From Rutstroemia sp. NJR-2017a BVV2 (Eukaryota > Ascomycota > Leotiomycetes > Helotiales > Rutstroemiaceae): a stretch of 64,000 nucleotides of DNA. A program made the position numbers and the translations under genes. The stretch spans positions 434,001 through 498,000 of the forward strand of contig NJPS01000048.1 in NCBI GenBank assembly GCA_002946415.1, written 5' to 3'. The notes below the pieces were generated by a model. It saw nothing but the letters and a program-made list of their open reading frames with translations. It was not told where the DNA came from and did no database searches. This document shows positions 1 through 11,684 of the stretch, piece after piece; the first letter of the stretch is position 1, and each line of letters begins with the position of its first letter.

Positions 1-2170
1 CAACGAGAGCCAGGTTACTGTGCCAGTGCTTCCCTCCAATCACAAAATATCCCTCAAATTAAAAAACGAAACTGCGCAATCGCCGTACCGGTATCATACA
101 TGTCGTGCAACTCTTGGTTAGCTTAAACTGTCTAGACTTAGTCGCACATAGTGGTACAGGCCCCCACCCCCCTTCGCTTTTAGAGCACGGTGAAGACGAT
201 GGAAAGTTTCGGGCGAGGTCCCTTGCTATGCGTAGGGCTCACATCAGGTTTTATCCTTAAGTGTCGTTTGCTGTGCCTTTGGATGGCGTCAAGAAAGCCT
301 CGCAACGATCTCGTATCAGAGACGGTTGCTATTCGCATCCCGTGTGGTAGAACGGTCAAGGAAGTCCCTCCTAACGGCTTCTTCCACCATCCGAGAATAC
401 GGGTTTACTGGCGATAGCCTTAGCGTCTTGAGGTCCAGCCCAAATTGGCACGCTGCGCTTTGTTGGCTTGCTAGCATCCCAGGCATTACTTCCTCTATGG
501 CAATTTACTTGAGCCTCCAAACAAACGTTGAGGCGAGTGAGATGGGAAAATGCACCAGAGCGTAGTCCGTTGTACCCTACGTCTACTTCCGCAACATTTC
601 TATCTGCTCTTACAAATCGCCATCCTATCGATGTTCTTATGATCTCCAAGGAATTTTAAATCCCCCTTAGTTGATACATTGCTTCGTGTTCGCTATACCC
701 CCTGCCTACATCGGCCGCAAGGTACCAAGTCCCGAGCAACTTCAGGGCCCTCGCAATACCACCTCATGTACAATCTTCACATATTTGAGATTGATCGATA
801 GTACCTGAAACGTTTCTAATTTGATTAACGGATGTGCTATGGCCCATCGTCTTGTGCGCCATTCATCATGTACCTTGAAAACTCAGTCATCCAGTACCCT
901 CACTTGAGTAACACCCCGCCGATTTCCCCATAGATCGTGCATTCCCGCGAGAAATATAGCAGAATCTTCTTATCTTGCTGCAAGCAAAATAGAAAAATTC
1001 AAAGGAGAAAGCAGTACTAGCACAACATTCATCGCGCCGCACAATGACGATCCATCTAGGAATGCATAACCGGTGGGCAGAGAAATCGATCCGTCCAGCC
1101 TGCGCAGCAGCTCACATACAATCCTCAGCTAGTGTAGCCTGTGGAGGTAGAGCGACCAGAACACAATCACGACATCTATCCACCAGCTGCAACGACAAAG
1201 AACTGATCTATCCGTGCTCCGTCCATCACAACCTCATGCACATTCGTCCATCGTCCACTCTGCACTGCACTCCACTCCTCTGTATACCTCCACAATATCA
1301 CTCAGCTACCCCCCACTGATCGAACGATGTATTGAACCGATCATACATCTGTGCATATTCTGATCAACTTCTCCACTCGGAGACAGGCGGGCACAGAACA
1401 CAAGACAGAAGAACATGACATGACAGGAAGACCGTATAACCCACCTAGCAATAGCTGTCCGGCCGGCCTCCCCCACGCCTCGGAAAGATACGTACCTACA
1501 TCACATAAGCGACCAAGATGACAGAAAGAGGGACGGGCCGAATTCACTACGAAAGGAAACCGGAAGTATTTGTCGAGTAACATGATGTAACCATGGATAG
1601 CCGGAATAGGCATGTTAAGGGAGAATATTGGCGTGAAGTTTGCTTTGTGGCTGAAGACTGCATGGCAAACATCACGCAAAAGAAACCAGATGAAGAAATA
1701 TGACCTGTCAGAAGTAGCAGTAGAAACATCAGACATGTTGCCTTCCAGCAACATGTAGAATGGATAGGCGGATATGGGTTGCAACGTTGACATAGGTGAA
1801 AGTTTGTATTCATCGAGGGCATATTCGTAGAAAAAGGGAGAAATGTAGATGTAGGAGGGCAATAATGTGACATGTTCCTTAATGTGTCTACTCACAGATA
1901 CGAACATTTCCAGCAGTTCCAAAACTGCACAAAACCAGAAGCCGTAACTTTTTCGTCATGAACGAGTAAACACCTTGATTGAAATGTGAAGGTCCGAAAA
2001 GGGAGACCAATCTGAGGTTTCATGCCATCATGCCTCTATTTCGTTTTCCCTAATTACACCTATTGCATGATATGATGGAGGATCAATGCAGTTGCGTGTA
2101 TAAAGCACATAGCCAAATCCCCAGGTCCAGCAACACCATCCATGCCCAACCCCAAGATGAAGTGACTCGT
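1..2170. other. Left-edge spacer, no supported gene
   Basis: I find no gene I can defend here. Open frames exist (for example 1341-1922 on the minus strand, about 190 codons, and 371-649 minus) but their translations are Cys/Phe/Tyr-rich without a recognisable domain. None has flanking splice sites that extend it. The stretch next to 2170 is the 3' flank of the RPS24 gene. Confidence 0.5.
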
Positions 2171-2824
2171 CTACTCCTTCTTCTTCTTCGCACCCTTGAC
2201 CTTCGCAGTTCCTCTGAGGGTCTTTTGTCTGTTCTTGCGTTGCTTGCCTATATTCCATCCAATGTCAGTAACCATCCCCATTAATTGCCACCCATAGACC
2301 CAGTATGCAGCTGGGAATACACAGATTATGATAGGACGTACGTTGTTGTCTGCTTGGCTTCTCGATCTTGCTTGCAAATCCAACACGGACCAATCTGTAG
2401 TGGGGTTCGAATTTCTTCAAGGCCTCTGGTGAATCGTAGATGAGAGCGAAACCGGTTGTCTTTCCGCCACCGAATTGGGTTTGAAGACCGAAGACGTTGA
2501 CTTGGTCCTTGCTGGCCTTGTAAAGACCGGCAAGCTTTTCTCGGAGCTCGTCCTTGGAGATATTGGCACGGTTTGGGTGGAGGATATCACTAGAACAAAA
2601 ATGCCATCATTAGCTTTCCATTCTTAATATCCATTGCGTGCGCTCAAAGCCGGTTTGTCGAGTTCTTGAATTGCGACGGCCATCAGGAAATGCTGGCGGA
2701 TTCGATGCAGATGATGGTGATAATAATGATAGAATACTTACACGACCATTTGCTTACGGCCGAGGAGAGGGTTGCGAATGAATTTGCGCGTTCGCAGCGT
2801 AACTGGGGCGTTGTTGTCGGCCAT
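2171..2824 (-). CDS. RPS24: 40S ribosomal protein eS24 (S24), three exons
   Basis: Structural protein of the small ribosomal subunit (eS24 family), acting in the cytoplasm after nucleolar assembly. Exons (minus strand) are 2742-2824, 2342-2589 and 2171-2247, with GT...AG introns of 152 and 94 nt. The spliced length is 135 residues, the same as the yeast protein. The family signature is clear: TLRTRKF near the N-terminus, [29 protein letters not shown], the [20 protein letters not shown] core, [10 protein letters not shown], and a lysine-rich tail after [13 protein letters not shown] ending KKKKE. The start codon at 2824 gives the expected short MADNN leader. It is transcribed divergently from the EFM3-like gene, 383 bp away. 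Nothing looks damaged. Confidence 0.97.
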
Positions 2825-3207
2825 TTTTGCGATTATCTGGACCGATCAGTCTGTCTACGATGATATATCGAGACAGTTGTCGTGATTCAAATTGTCGATG
2901 GAGGTCGCTGTCGATTAAAGGATTGACAAAAAGTTCGAAAAGGCACACTCTCCTCGTTTCGGTAACCTTGAAAAATGCGCTAAGATTGAGCTAAATGTTT
3001 ATGTAAGCGAATGAAATGTGCGAGCAGTGTAGACCCGAGGGTTGTTCATGAAGAGCCCTATGTTTCTGCCTTGTAATTCGGGCAACATAGAACAACTTTT
3101 GCTAGGGTAACAGCTCCCCTTCGTTCGATGGCAAGAACAATCAAGTGATTGTGCCACTCGGCAGTTGACGATATTCTAAGTAGTTGTGGAATCTCGACAT
3201 CTTTAAT
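2825..3207. promoter_or_regulatory. Divergent promoter between RPS24 and EFM3-like gene
   Basis: 383 bp separate the two start codons, so both promoters and 5' leaders must share this space. I see no convincing TATA box, and no element I would name with confidence. Confidence 0.55.
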
Positions 3208-4730
3208 ATGGCCAAAGAATTGCCACAACAAGCACAAGATCAATTGGATCGATTTTGTCGTCAATATCTGCAACTCCTCCGTATTCTCGATTATCCGGAT
3301 GACGAATACCTACGAAATGGAGAATTTCAGGAGTCAGTTTACAAAAGACTGTTTGAGGAAAGTGCATTGCAGTATCCACCGCCTCAGAGATACCAATTCC
3401 GCGTTCTCAAAGAGCTCACAAAACGGATTGAGAACAGTATCCAAGACTGGGACGAAGAAGTAGGTAGTCATGCGATAGTTTTCCCCTTAACTTGATTTCC
3501 TTCAACTCTTCGTTGTTCATAAGATCGTCCCGCTGTTGAGAAGACTCCAATATGGATGTGATAGCGTTTCCCTGCCATTTCATTCTGACGTCTCTTTTCT
3601 CTCGACCAGGCTGTCTCGGACAATCTTATGGATCAACTCTCTGTTATGATGTCTACCCCACTTCCCTCAGAATTCACTGCCGCTCAACAATCTTCTTACG
3701 TGACATACACATTGTCAAGTCTGCCATCTTCTTCCTCGGTATCACTAGAAAGTAGGGATATTCCTCCTACCATAACCCTTCTTGAATCTGCGTCGCTGCT
3801 TGTAGGAGCTGGCACGACGGGACTCCGTACAGTAAGTGTAACAGTCGCTTTCTCCACATCAACCTACACGCCGGTCTTATACCAGCTTCCCGTATTCATT
3901 CCCAGTCTACATTTCGAATGCAGCCTTTAAGATACCAGTTCTACGCCCTGTTTCCATACTGCATATATTTTCCGAACACATACTCACACCTTCCAACGAC
4001 AACTTGCGCCCGCACCCCAAGCCATCGTCTGCCCTCAAAACCACTAATCTACTAACCCATCTTCCAGTGGGATGCCGCCCTCCACCTCAGCACCTATCTC
4101 TCTCTCCATCCCGCCCTCGTCTCCCAGAAAACCATTCTCGAACTCGGCTGCGGCACCGGTCTCGTCTCCATCCTCTGCGCCAAATATCTTCACGCCACAC
4201 ACGTGCTCGCCACAGACGGCAGTCCCGAGACCCTCATCACCTTAAACACAAGTTTATACCTGAACGGGCTCTCCTCTACTCCCTCCACTCCCTCCTCTTC
4301 TCAAGAAACCACGAACCCTAAAATAAGCGCACGCGAACTAATCTGGGGCCACCTACTATCCAGCGGGGAATTCGATTCCTTTTCCTCCTTTCTGTCATCG
4401 AAATCCTCTAATTCAGACTCAGCATCTTCCGCTGGAGATCTCGATCTAGTTTTAGCAGCAGATGTCCTATACTCACCCGAAATCATCCCCCCCTTCATCG
4501 CGACGCTCGAAGATCTTTTCGACTTGTACCCTGCAGTCGAAGTATTGATCGCAAGCACGATACGGAATCACGCGACCCACTCGATTTTCACAGAGATGTG
4601 CGAGAGGAAAAGATGGGAGGTGGAGCGAGTGGAGGGGTTTGAGGTTTTGGAGAGGAGTGAGCAAAAGGGGCCGTGGTATGGAGAGCTGGGGGAGGAAATT
4701 GAGATTAATTGGATGAGGAGGGGAAAGTGA
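3208..4730 (+). CDS. EFM3: EFM3/FAM86-type protein-lysine N-methyltransferase
   Basis: Seven-beta-strand S-adenosylmethionine-dependent methyltransferase of the FAM86/EFM3 group, which in yeast and mammals methylates a lysine of elongation factor 2 in the cytosol. Exons are 3208-3459, 3610-3831 and 4068-4730, all joined in phase 0 (378 residues). The first ~150 residues form the family's helical N-terminal region (AKELPQQAQDQLDRF...). The SAM-binding motif I ILELGCGTGLVSILC lies at about 181-195. An acidic motif follows (VLATDGSPETL), then LVLAADVLYSPEIIPPF, the post-II/motif IV signature of this group, and the C-terminus ends EIEINWMRRGK. The start was placed at the first ATG of the first exon (MAKELPQ), which has an in-frame TTG but no ATG upstream. 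A serine-rich insert (about 229-282) is probably a lineage loop. Substrate is inferred from the family. Confidence 0.88.
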
Positions 4731-5188
4731 TATAGTATATGATGGATAATCTTGGAATGAGTTGTAAGATTCATTACTACTTCATTTTCTTGGTCATTAT
4801 ATGAAGTCTACCATCCTAAATAGTTGTCTCGACTTTCTTCCTCATTATCGGATCCGCTTCTCGGATGCTTCGCAGTTCGCCGGCTTAGGTTCTGCTTCCT
4901 TCAGCTGTAGTTAATGATGATGTACTGTTCTTTCACCGTTCCATATTTTGTGATATCCCCTCCATCCTCCTTATTAGACTTCTACAGCATAATGATATCC
5001 TCGCCACGAGTAATATTGTACTCCTCAACCTCAATCGCTGGCTTCTTCATTCGACCAACCCTGCCAATCTAGGCGCCACAGCCATGAGAGACTGGACGGA
5101 ACAAGAATCTGAATATAGCAGCGATTTGCTCATCCCAATCCTCTTTCTCAAAATCGGAATAGATTACCTTGATCAGAACCTATCAATT
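4731..5188. other. Convergent spacer
   Basis: 458 bp between the 3' ends of the EFM3-like and arrestin-like genes. It should hold both 3' UTRs. No further gene or repeat is seen. Confidence 0.5.
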
Positions 5189-6716
5189 TCACCCAATCTG
5201 AGAAGGTCCCCCTTTCGACTGCCCATTCACCGGTGCACCTTTCTCATCGATTCCCGGTGCATTCTCGTTCGTAACGCCACTATACGCCGGCCGCGAACCA
5301 TTCGCTTGCGTTATCTCCTCCGCCAGCGCATCCTCGTAGGAAGGCGGCGCATCATCGAATGCTGGGGCGCCTGGTATGCCGACTTGTGGCGGATACGCTG
5401 GATCATATGCTGGTGCCGCGTTGGCATTGGCGTTTGGCCGGGCCGGAACGGCGGGTGGCTGTGATGCCATGGCATTGAGAAGAGCAGCGGGAGGGGTGAT
5501 GCCCGAATATACTTCGATGGAGAAGCGGAGGGGTAGGGCGAGTGTTTGTGGCTATGACTGGTCAGCATTAATGTTGCTTTATGGAATATAGAAGCCTTAC
5601 CTGTAGTTCGCCCGGATAGCCATAGCCCAAGCCAACTCGCACCTCGAGCTCATAGCGACGTGTAAGATTACAGGTTTGGAATGAAGGAGCAATGGTATTA
5701 GGTAAGGGAATTGCATCCCACAATTTCTGATCTACAACTGTTTCTGTCCCGACCTGGTCACTTGGTGATCCGATTGGTATTGAAAGTCCATTCAAACTCA
5801 TTACAACCCAGGTGCTTGTCTCCATTCTAACAACATCTTGGGCACGCACTTCAGTTGTTCCGAAAAGGATGACTTGCAGTGACATTAGAAATACATATTC
5901 CGGGCTACTGTGTGTCTTTTTGAGCAAAATCCTGAGGGGCAATGGCTTATTGCAGGTCAAGATAGGAGGGCTCGGTAACCTGGCATCCACTTCTCCCTTT
6001 GGGGCTGTATCTGAAAGTTGCTGGGGCTTCTTTTTGAAGAGGCCTGACTTCTTAGCAAACGGCGAGGCAGCTTGAAAGATATATGGTCTTCTCGCAAAAG
6101 TCTCGTTGGTTGTTGGTGGTGGCCTCGGTGGCTCAATAGGAAGAAATTTGAATCCAATCGCCGATCGCCTGTTCTCCTTGAAAATCGAAGGCCTTTGTAC
6201 TGTAACTTTTATATAATATCGAATCTCGGCTTCCCCAGGAAAGCCGGTTAGCGATGGAGGTAGAGTCCGCTTCACATGCCTGTATTGCATCTGCTGAAGC
6301 CCTCCCAGCCCTAAGCCTCCAAACCCACTCCCAGCTCCCATTTGTTGCATATGTGGATCCGAGCAACCATTATTGAGGGGCAACTTCATGCGAAAAGGAT
6401 ACTCATGTTGACCAGCTCTCAATGTATACGTGGTAATAACATTGTTCTTTGGGAAGACTTGTTCGACTCTGTATAATATCTTGTGGTTTTCCATAGCTAC
6501 GTTTTGTCGTTGATCGCGCTGCGAATATAATCTCGGATTCTGGTGATACTGAGGGCCCGTTGGCCGTAGTAATATCGTTTTGCTCTCCCCCTCGAGCTTC
6601 ACCATTATCGCGGACACAGTCTCATCGTTGGTAAGGCTAAGTATCACTCTGCCGCTGATGAAATCGAGGTTGGTGTAAAATGTGTGAGGATCGTCGAGCT
6701 GTATTCGAACCGACAT
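5189..6716 (-). CDS. Arrestin-like (ART/alpha-arrestin) adaptor with PY motif
   Basis: Probable alpha-arrestin: in fungi these bridge plasma-membrane cargo (transporters, receptors) to a Rsp5/NEDD4-type ubiquitin ligase for endocytosis. Exons (minus) are 5601-6716 and 5189-5551, with a 49-nt intron; 492 residues. The N-terminal half has the arrestin-N pattern: RIQLDDPHTFYTNLDFISGRVIL, then TVSAIMVKLEGESKT, and later the YPFRMKLPLNN and LPPSLTGF strands. The second half (about 250-390) has the arrestin-C features LPLRILLKK, VFLMSLQVILFGTTEVRAQD and RRYELEVRVGLGYG. The proline/alanine-rich tail contains PPSY at about 441-444, a canonical WW-domain ligand, followed by EDALAEE. No close yeast orthologue can be assigned by eye. 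The start has no competing upstream ATG in frame. Confidence 0.88.
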
Positions 6717-8144
6717 TGCGAGAAATATGCGCTGGAAATCAAACGCATCTGATGACGCTGAGGAGAAGTCTAGGTGATTAATGAATCTCTCTCGAGATAG
6801 TATTCAATCAACGGAATGTTGAGAGATTGTGGCGGGTCAGCAACCTTGAAGTTTCAATGGACTCAGCCTCGTTGCTGCAGCCTGGGCATTACGCGTATTG
6901 AAGCAGTAAGAGCAAAAGCCATCCAATGAGTGATTCAATAGTCAGTATCACTCACTTGATTGCTGCGATGGAACGTCAGGAAAGCATTGCTGTACGAATT
7001 AATGTTCGCATCGTCCGTATTTATACGGTTGACGAGAGAATATGAAAATAGAATATTTCACAGCCTCACCTCCCGAGCGTTCCTCACCTGCTGCAATCGT
7101 CATTTTTGAAAGTGGGGTGCTCATGGTTTCTCTTGGCACGCTATCCCTGTTCGTACCGAAACTCTTTTTCAACATCGTGATTCGTAAACAACCACATTTC
7201 ACTACTTTGGAGACGACGATTATATTGTGAATAGCAACAAATCATTAAAGTACAATGATGCCGACTTTCTATGTCATTGAACAATAGAAACAATTCCGAG
7301 ACCGATACCAAAGTCAACTATGTGCTATCCAAATCTCGCCCAAGATGCTTCCCGAGAGTCCGAGACACTGCCACTGGTCCTGTGCTGCGATGCTACCGCA
7401 TCGTCCGCAATATCCTAGAACACACTAGAGTCGGAGGTTTTGATAAAGTATATGGGAGCTCACTCGTTCTGACAAGCTGAACAGCCCTCGGATAGATCAG
7501 TGAACCATTGGTCAAGTGGTTCTCCATGCGAGCCCTATTGTGCCATCTTGGTTCTGTGGGGTTGAATTTGGAACTGGCTCTACTACGAACTTTACTTTCC
7601 CTGCTTACGAAGACGAAAGCCTGAGCGCTGAAGCAGGATGACTGTCAATATTCACGTGGGGGCTCGACAGTGCAACTTGAATTGCAGTACATGTAGGCCG
7701 AGAAACGTGCGGACGATTGATCCTAGGGTCTCTTTCTCTCAGGATCTTTTTGCATGAACCAAAGCATCCTATGGTGAATCATATCTCTTCTAACTCTGTC
7801 AGGCCTGGTTGAGATACGGGAAACTTGGATACGTGTACATGCGGGGTGATTGATGTATGTTTGCTAACGGTTTGCTAACGGTTGGCCAACGGTTGGTGGT
7901 TGGTAGAGTATTTGGTAGTTCATTCCCTTCTCATGTATATCCCGGATTCCCAGAGGCCTATGGGAACATAGTCCCCTCCGAGCTGCCAGTGCCGCCAACT
8001 GTTAGAGAGCAGAGTAAGAAAGCGGGGTTTACAGCGTGCCCGTTATATCCTATCTCCTCTTAACCCTTTACCTTTCCATTGATTCCTTCCCCCCGACAAC
8101 ACTTTTTTTAAAGACTTAACTTCAAATATACTCTATCACTAGCG
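6717..8144. other. Divergent intergenic region upstream of arrestin-like and dioxygenase genes
   Basis: About 1.4 kb between two divergent start codons. Small open frames (7042-7230, 7271-7480, 7857-8063) have no recognisable content. The notable element is the AACGG array listed separately. A polypyrimidine/A-rich leader precedes the dioxygenase ATG. Confidence 0.5.
7864..7892 (+). promoter_or_regulatory. Three helically phased AACGG (Myb-type) elements
   Basis: CTAACGG at 7864, CTAACGG at 7875 and CCAACGG at 7886 each begin exactly 11 bp after the previous one, embedded in GGTTTG/GGTTGG spacers. The core matches the YAACKG consensus bound by Myb-family factors. The array sits about 255 bp upstream of the dioxygenase start. 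Periodicity is seen directly; the binding protein is inferred. Confidence 0.45.
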
Positions 8145-9323
8145 ATGCCTACAGCCAAGTACTTCAAAGATTGCCCGGAGTTCCCATCCGACGTGCCTGT
8201 CGCCGATATACCCACAATCTCGTATCTTAAACTTCAAGGTGGTTCGGCCGAAGAGTCTGAGAATCTTTACGAGGCGTGTAGGGAACATGGGTTCCTCTTG
8301 CTCGATCTAAGGAACTCAGAGGAGGGCGAGAGGTTGTTGAAAGATGCAGAAACTATGTTTGATATCAGTGTTGATATCTTCAATCTTGGACCCGAGGCGC
8401 TGATGGATTATAAGTTGAACATGCCGAAAGACGTCAATGGGTAAGTTTCAATCTCCTTCCTTTGTCCGACTCTGCCAAGATTGAAGCATGTGGTCTTTCT
8501 TCTCCTCGAACTACCAAGACTGATGTCAATTTCTTACCCAAAATCTAGCTACAAACCGGCTGGGCTTATAAAGACCGACGATGGGAAAATGGATGCCATG
8601 GAACTATATACCCTCAGTCGGGACGAGGTACTCGGCGAAGACTCCACACGCAGAGATCCCCAGGAATTCAAGACTCATCGTGAAGAATGCAAGCAATTCT
8701 TCCTTCACGCACATGAAGTTCTCCGCCAACTCATGTTGCACCTCGACAAACACTTGGGTTTAGAACCAGGTACCTTATCCTCCCTCTCACCATTGGACAA
8801 GCCATCTGCCACATCTCTTCGCCTTCTCATGGCACAGCCACAGCCCGTTGATGACAAAATCATTAGTCTGGGTGGCCACACAGACATTGGAATCATCACC
8901 ATGCTATTCCACGTGGTCGGAGGCTTCCAAGTCTTGCCAGCCGGGGCCGAGAATATCAATGCTAACTGGAAGTATGTGCGTACGATACCTGGGTGTGCTG
9001 TCATCAATATCGGGGATTCACTCGTAGAATGGACGGGTGATCTATTGCGCAGCTCTCTTCACCGGGTTGTTACTCCACCTGGCAAACAGGCGAACTGTGT
9101 ACGCCGTAGCTTGGCGTATCTTATTCGACCGGACCATAACGGTTCTATGCGTCGACTCAAAAGCAGTGTGATTCCTCCGGTGCCAGAGGGTAAAGAGGTG
9201 GAGACGCCGTCGGTGGACGATTGGGCAGCTTTGAGGGCGCAAGAAATTATTGAGGGCAAGGTAAAGCCACAGACTCGAGGCGGTTATCCTGTTGGTGTGA
9301 GTAAGGCTGTGAATGTACATTGA
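8145..9323 (+). CDS. 2-oxoglutarate/Fe(II)-dependent dioxygenase (isopenicillin N synthase-like)
   Basis: Soluble non-haem iron oxygenase of the DIOX_N plus 2OG-FeII_Oxy family; such enzymes hydroxylate or desaturate small molecules using 2-oxoglutarate and O2. Exons are 8145-8440 and 8549-9323, joined in phase 2 as NG|YKPAG, giving 356 residues. The N-terminal DIOX_N region runs to about 110 (VADIPTISYLKL, YEACREHGFLLLD). The metal triad is intact: His209 and Asp211 in GGHTDIGIITMLF, and His270 in SSLHRVV. Arg285 with Ser287 nearby in RRSLAYLIRP is the 2-oxoglutarate anchor. The 3' end faces the MFS transporter gene across 365 bp. Substrate cannot be read from the sequence. Loci of this type are often in specialised metabolism, but no backbone synthase is present here. 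Confidence 0.9.
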
Positions 9324-9688
9324 GCCTTAAATCTGTTTGATCGATGTTTTCGATCTGTATACTTATCAACTGAATGGGCACTTCTATCAACTTATGAAGA
9401 GCGAAGTTTGCTAGTGTTATCAGCATGATGCTGCTTCACGGACGTATCATCCTGAGTGAATTACAGACTAGTGAATTTACCCACACAGCAATAAAAGACA
9501 AAGTAGAGGACAGCATATAGCGTTCGCTCATCATATCTTTCGTAGTTTTTAGGTGTGTAAATATATTCTACATGGGTGTATATAGTGAGACTTGTAATAT
9601 CCCAGCACAGAACGATGCGACTTTCATATCATGTCAGACGAGAATAATTTGATAGACCTGATCCCTTTTCCCTGCCGTTCTCAGCCGC
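9324..9688. other. Convergent spacer
   Basis: 365 bp between the stop codons of the dioxygenase and the MFS transporter; only 3' UTR sequence is expected and nothing else is seen. Confidence 0.5.
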
Positions 9689-11684
9689 TCATACTTGCGC
9701 AACCACATCATTACTGGTGGTTTCTCTCTGCTCCTCCTTTATTTCCTTGAGGAACAACATTGCTAAAAATGCCGAAAGAATCAACCCCGCACTCACGTAC
9801 GGTATGCCGTTGGAGGCAGACATATTCGCAGCCAAGATCGGCGCAATCAATCCCGCCACTCTCCCGATAGAATGCGCGATGCCTGTGCCGGTTCCTCTGC
9901 AGTAACCGGGGAAGGTTTCAGGAGTATAAGAGCTGGAGTCTGTTAGTACGACAAACTCGCGGCTGCTGCTCTGCACAAACTTACTAGAGGATTCCAAACA
10001 TAATGTTTTCGAAAAATGATGCCAAGCATGAGAACGCGAGCTGGTATTTGCTGTCCTTCGAGATGCTGAAGCAGAAGAAAAGAACACCGGAAACCATTGT
10101 TGCTGCGGCCATTGGAATTTTGCGCCCTCCACGATTCGCGACAAAGCATGCAAATAAGCAGCCCGGAACTGCCGCTGCACTGACGATGGTGTAGTCGCGG
10201 TACGTCTGAGCCTTGCTGATTTGCTCACTCGAGTCCTGGCCATCTGATAGGAGTTGCGGTAGAAAGGAGTTGAATAATGGGTAGCCCATTCCGATACAGG
10301 CCCAGCAGAACCAAAGGAAACTCTGATATGTATTAGTTTTGATGGCTTGATATCATGATGGGAACTACTCACGGTGTTCTTGGTCTGTTTCCTAGTTTTG
10401 AATAACGGGCTGAGCTTTTCCCCGAGAGAAGCGAATGAATGGCGGATTGTTGCCAATACTCCTGGCTTCACAGCTTCGACCTCTTCTTCCTCCCCTCCAA
10501 TTTTGTTAAGGATATCTTCGGTGAGCCAAGTCTTCGTCTTGTTTTTCGTTGCTATCGCCCGGACTATTCTCACAGCCTCTGCTTGATCTTTCTTGAGGAG
10601 GTAGTATGGCGATTCAAAGACGTCGAAGATGAATCGTGCAATGAATAGTACTGCACTGAATCCTCCGTAGCAATATACGCAATATCGCCAACCGAGGTTC
10701 TCAAGGTAGGAGGTGCCCATGAAGTGCCATCCAAGGAATGAAGCTAGTATTTGTCCCAAAGGCCACCACACGGATAGCAGTGTGAGTAGACTTCGCTTCT
10801 CTTGTGGCAAGAACTCCAGCTAGATATACTGTTAGCTTTGGTACCTCCAATGTTATTCATATATTCCACGTACGAACACAGTCCCGTCTACCGGCAGGTT
10901 ACCACCCACCCCAAACCCCAGAGCACCTAGAAAACCACACACAGCCTGGAAGGAGTTGGCCGTTGCGAGCAGGATACCGAATATGGAAGTGACGAGCAAG
11001 GCCATATTGAACGGTAGTTTTCTGCCTCGTCCATCGGACATGATTCCCCAGAATGACGCGCCAAGACAACATCCCAAGAACAGGAAGCACGTAGCGTATC
11101 TGACGTTCTTCTCCGACACTTCGAAGGTAGTCGACAATGAAGGAAGGATCAACGCAACTCCTTGTAACCAAAGACTGCATTCCATTAGTTCCAACTCCGT
11201 ACGAGGAAGATAGTATTGTGGTGGTTTTCTTACTTATCGGCGGCCCATCCCGTACCACACAAGAAAAACAACTCCCATTGGTATCTACCCATCCCAATAT
11301 CCGACATGGCCAAGTCCACAACTTTAGTCTTCACTATTTCACATGTCAGCAAGACGTGCGCATCTACCAGAATATACATCTAAACGTACGTTCAAGAGAA
11401 GTATACATCTCAGATCCAGCTATACATTGAACATCGCTCTGAATATCCTCTGTAGTCCAGGTTATCGGTTCTTGGGACACCAATTTCCTCAAGCTATCTT
11501 CTCCCGACGAACTTTCTCTCTCGGGCGCCGGCCTGACAGTGACAGGTGGTGATCCAGGGCTCGTCTGATGCTTTTGGCGATACGCCGTTTCGGCGCGGGG
11601 ACTGCGCTTTGCGGTTGCTAGAGCGACTTCGGCATCCTGGTAGTCGGGCTTGGAGTCCTGGAAGAGACGGGTGAATATTGTCAT
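9689..11684 (-). CDS. MFS transporter, SV2/sugar-transporter-like, six exons
   Basis: Major facilitator superfamily permease predicted to sit in the plasma membrane with 12 helices. Exons (minus) are 11390-11684, 11234-11333, 10874-11174, 10373-10819, 9985-10322 and 9689-9932; they total 1725 nt (574 residues) and all five junctions keep frame. A ~95-residue hydrophilic N-terminus (MTIFTRLFQ...) precedes MGRYQWELFFLCG, DNLWLQGVALILPSL, FLFLGCCLGASFWG and SDGRGRK (the family G-X3-D-R-X-G-R-R/K loop). GVGGNLPVDGTVFLEFLP follows, then LLTLLSVWWPLGQILASFLGW and a long cytoplasmic loop with WLTEDIL. The second half has FLWFCWACIGMGYP, the second loop ANRGGRKIPM, and a helix after YTPETFPGYCRGTGTG. 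These GNLPVDG and YTPETFP signatures mark the fungal SV2-like group. Substrate unknown. The start is the ATG that leaves the typical hydrophilic N-terminus. Confidence 0.88.

Noticed and set aside
1341..1922. 193-codon minus-strand open frame
   Set aside because: Composition is rich in Cys, Tyr and Phe with no domain, no neighbouring exons and no recognisable family; likely a chance frame.
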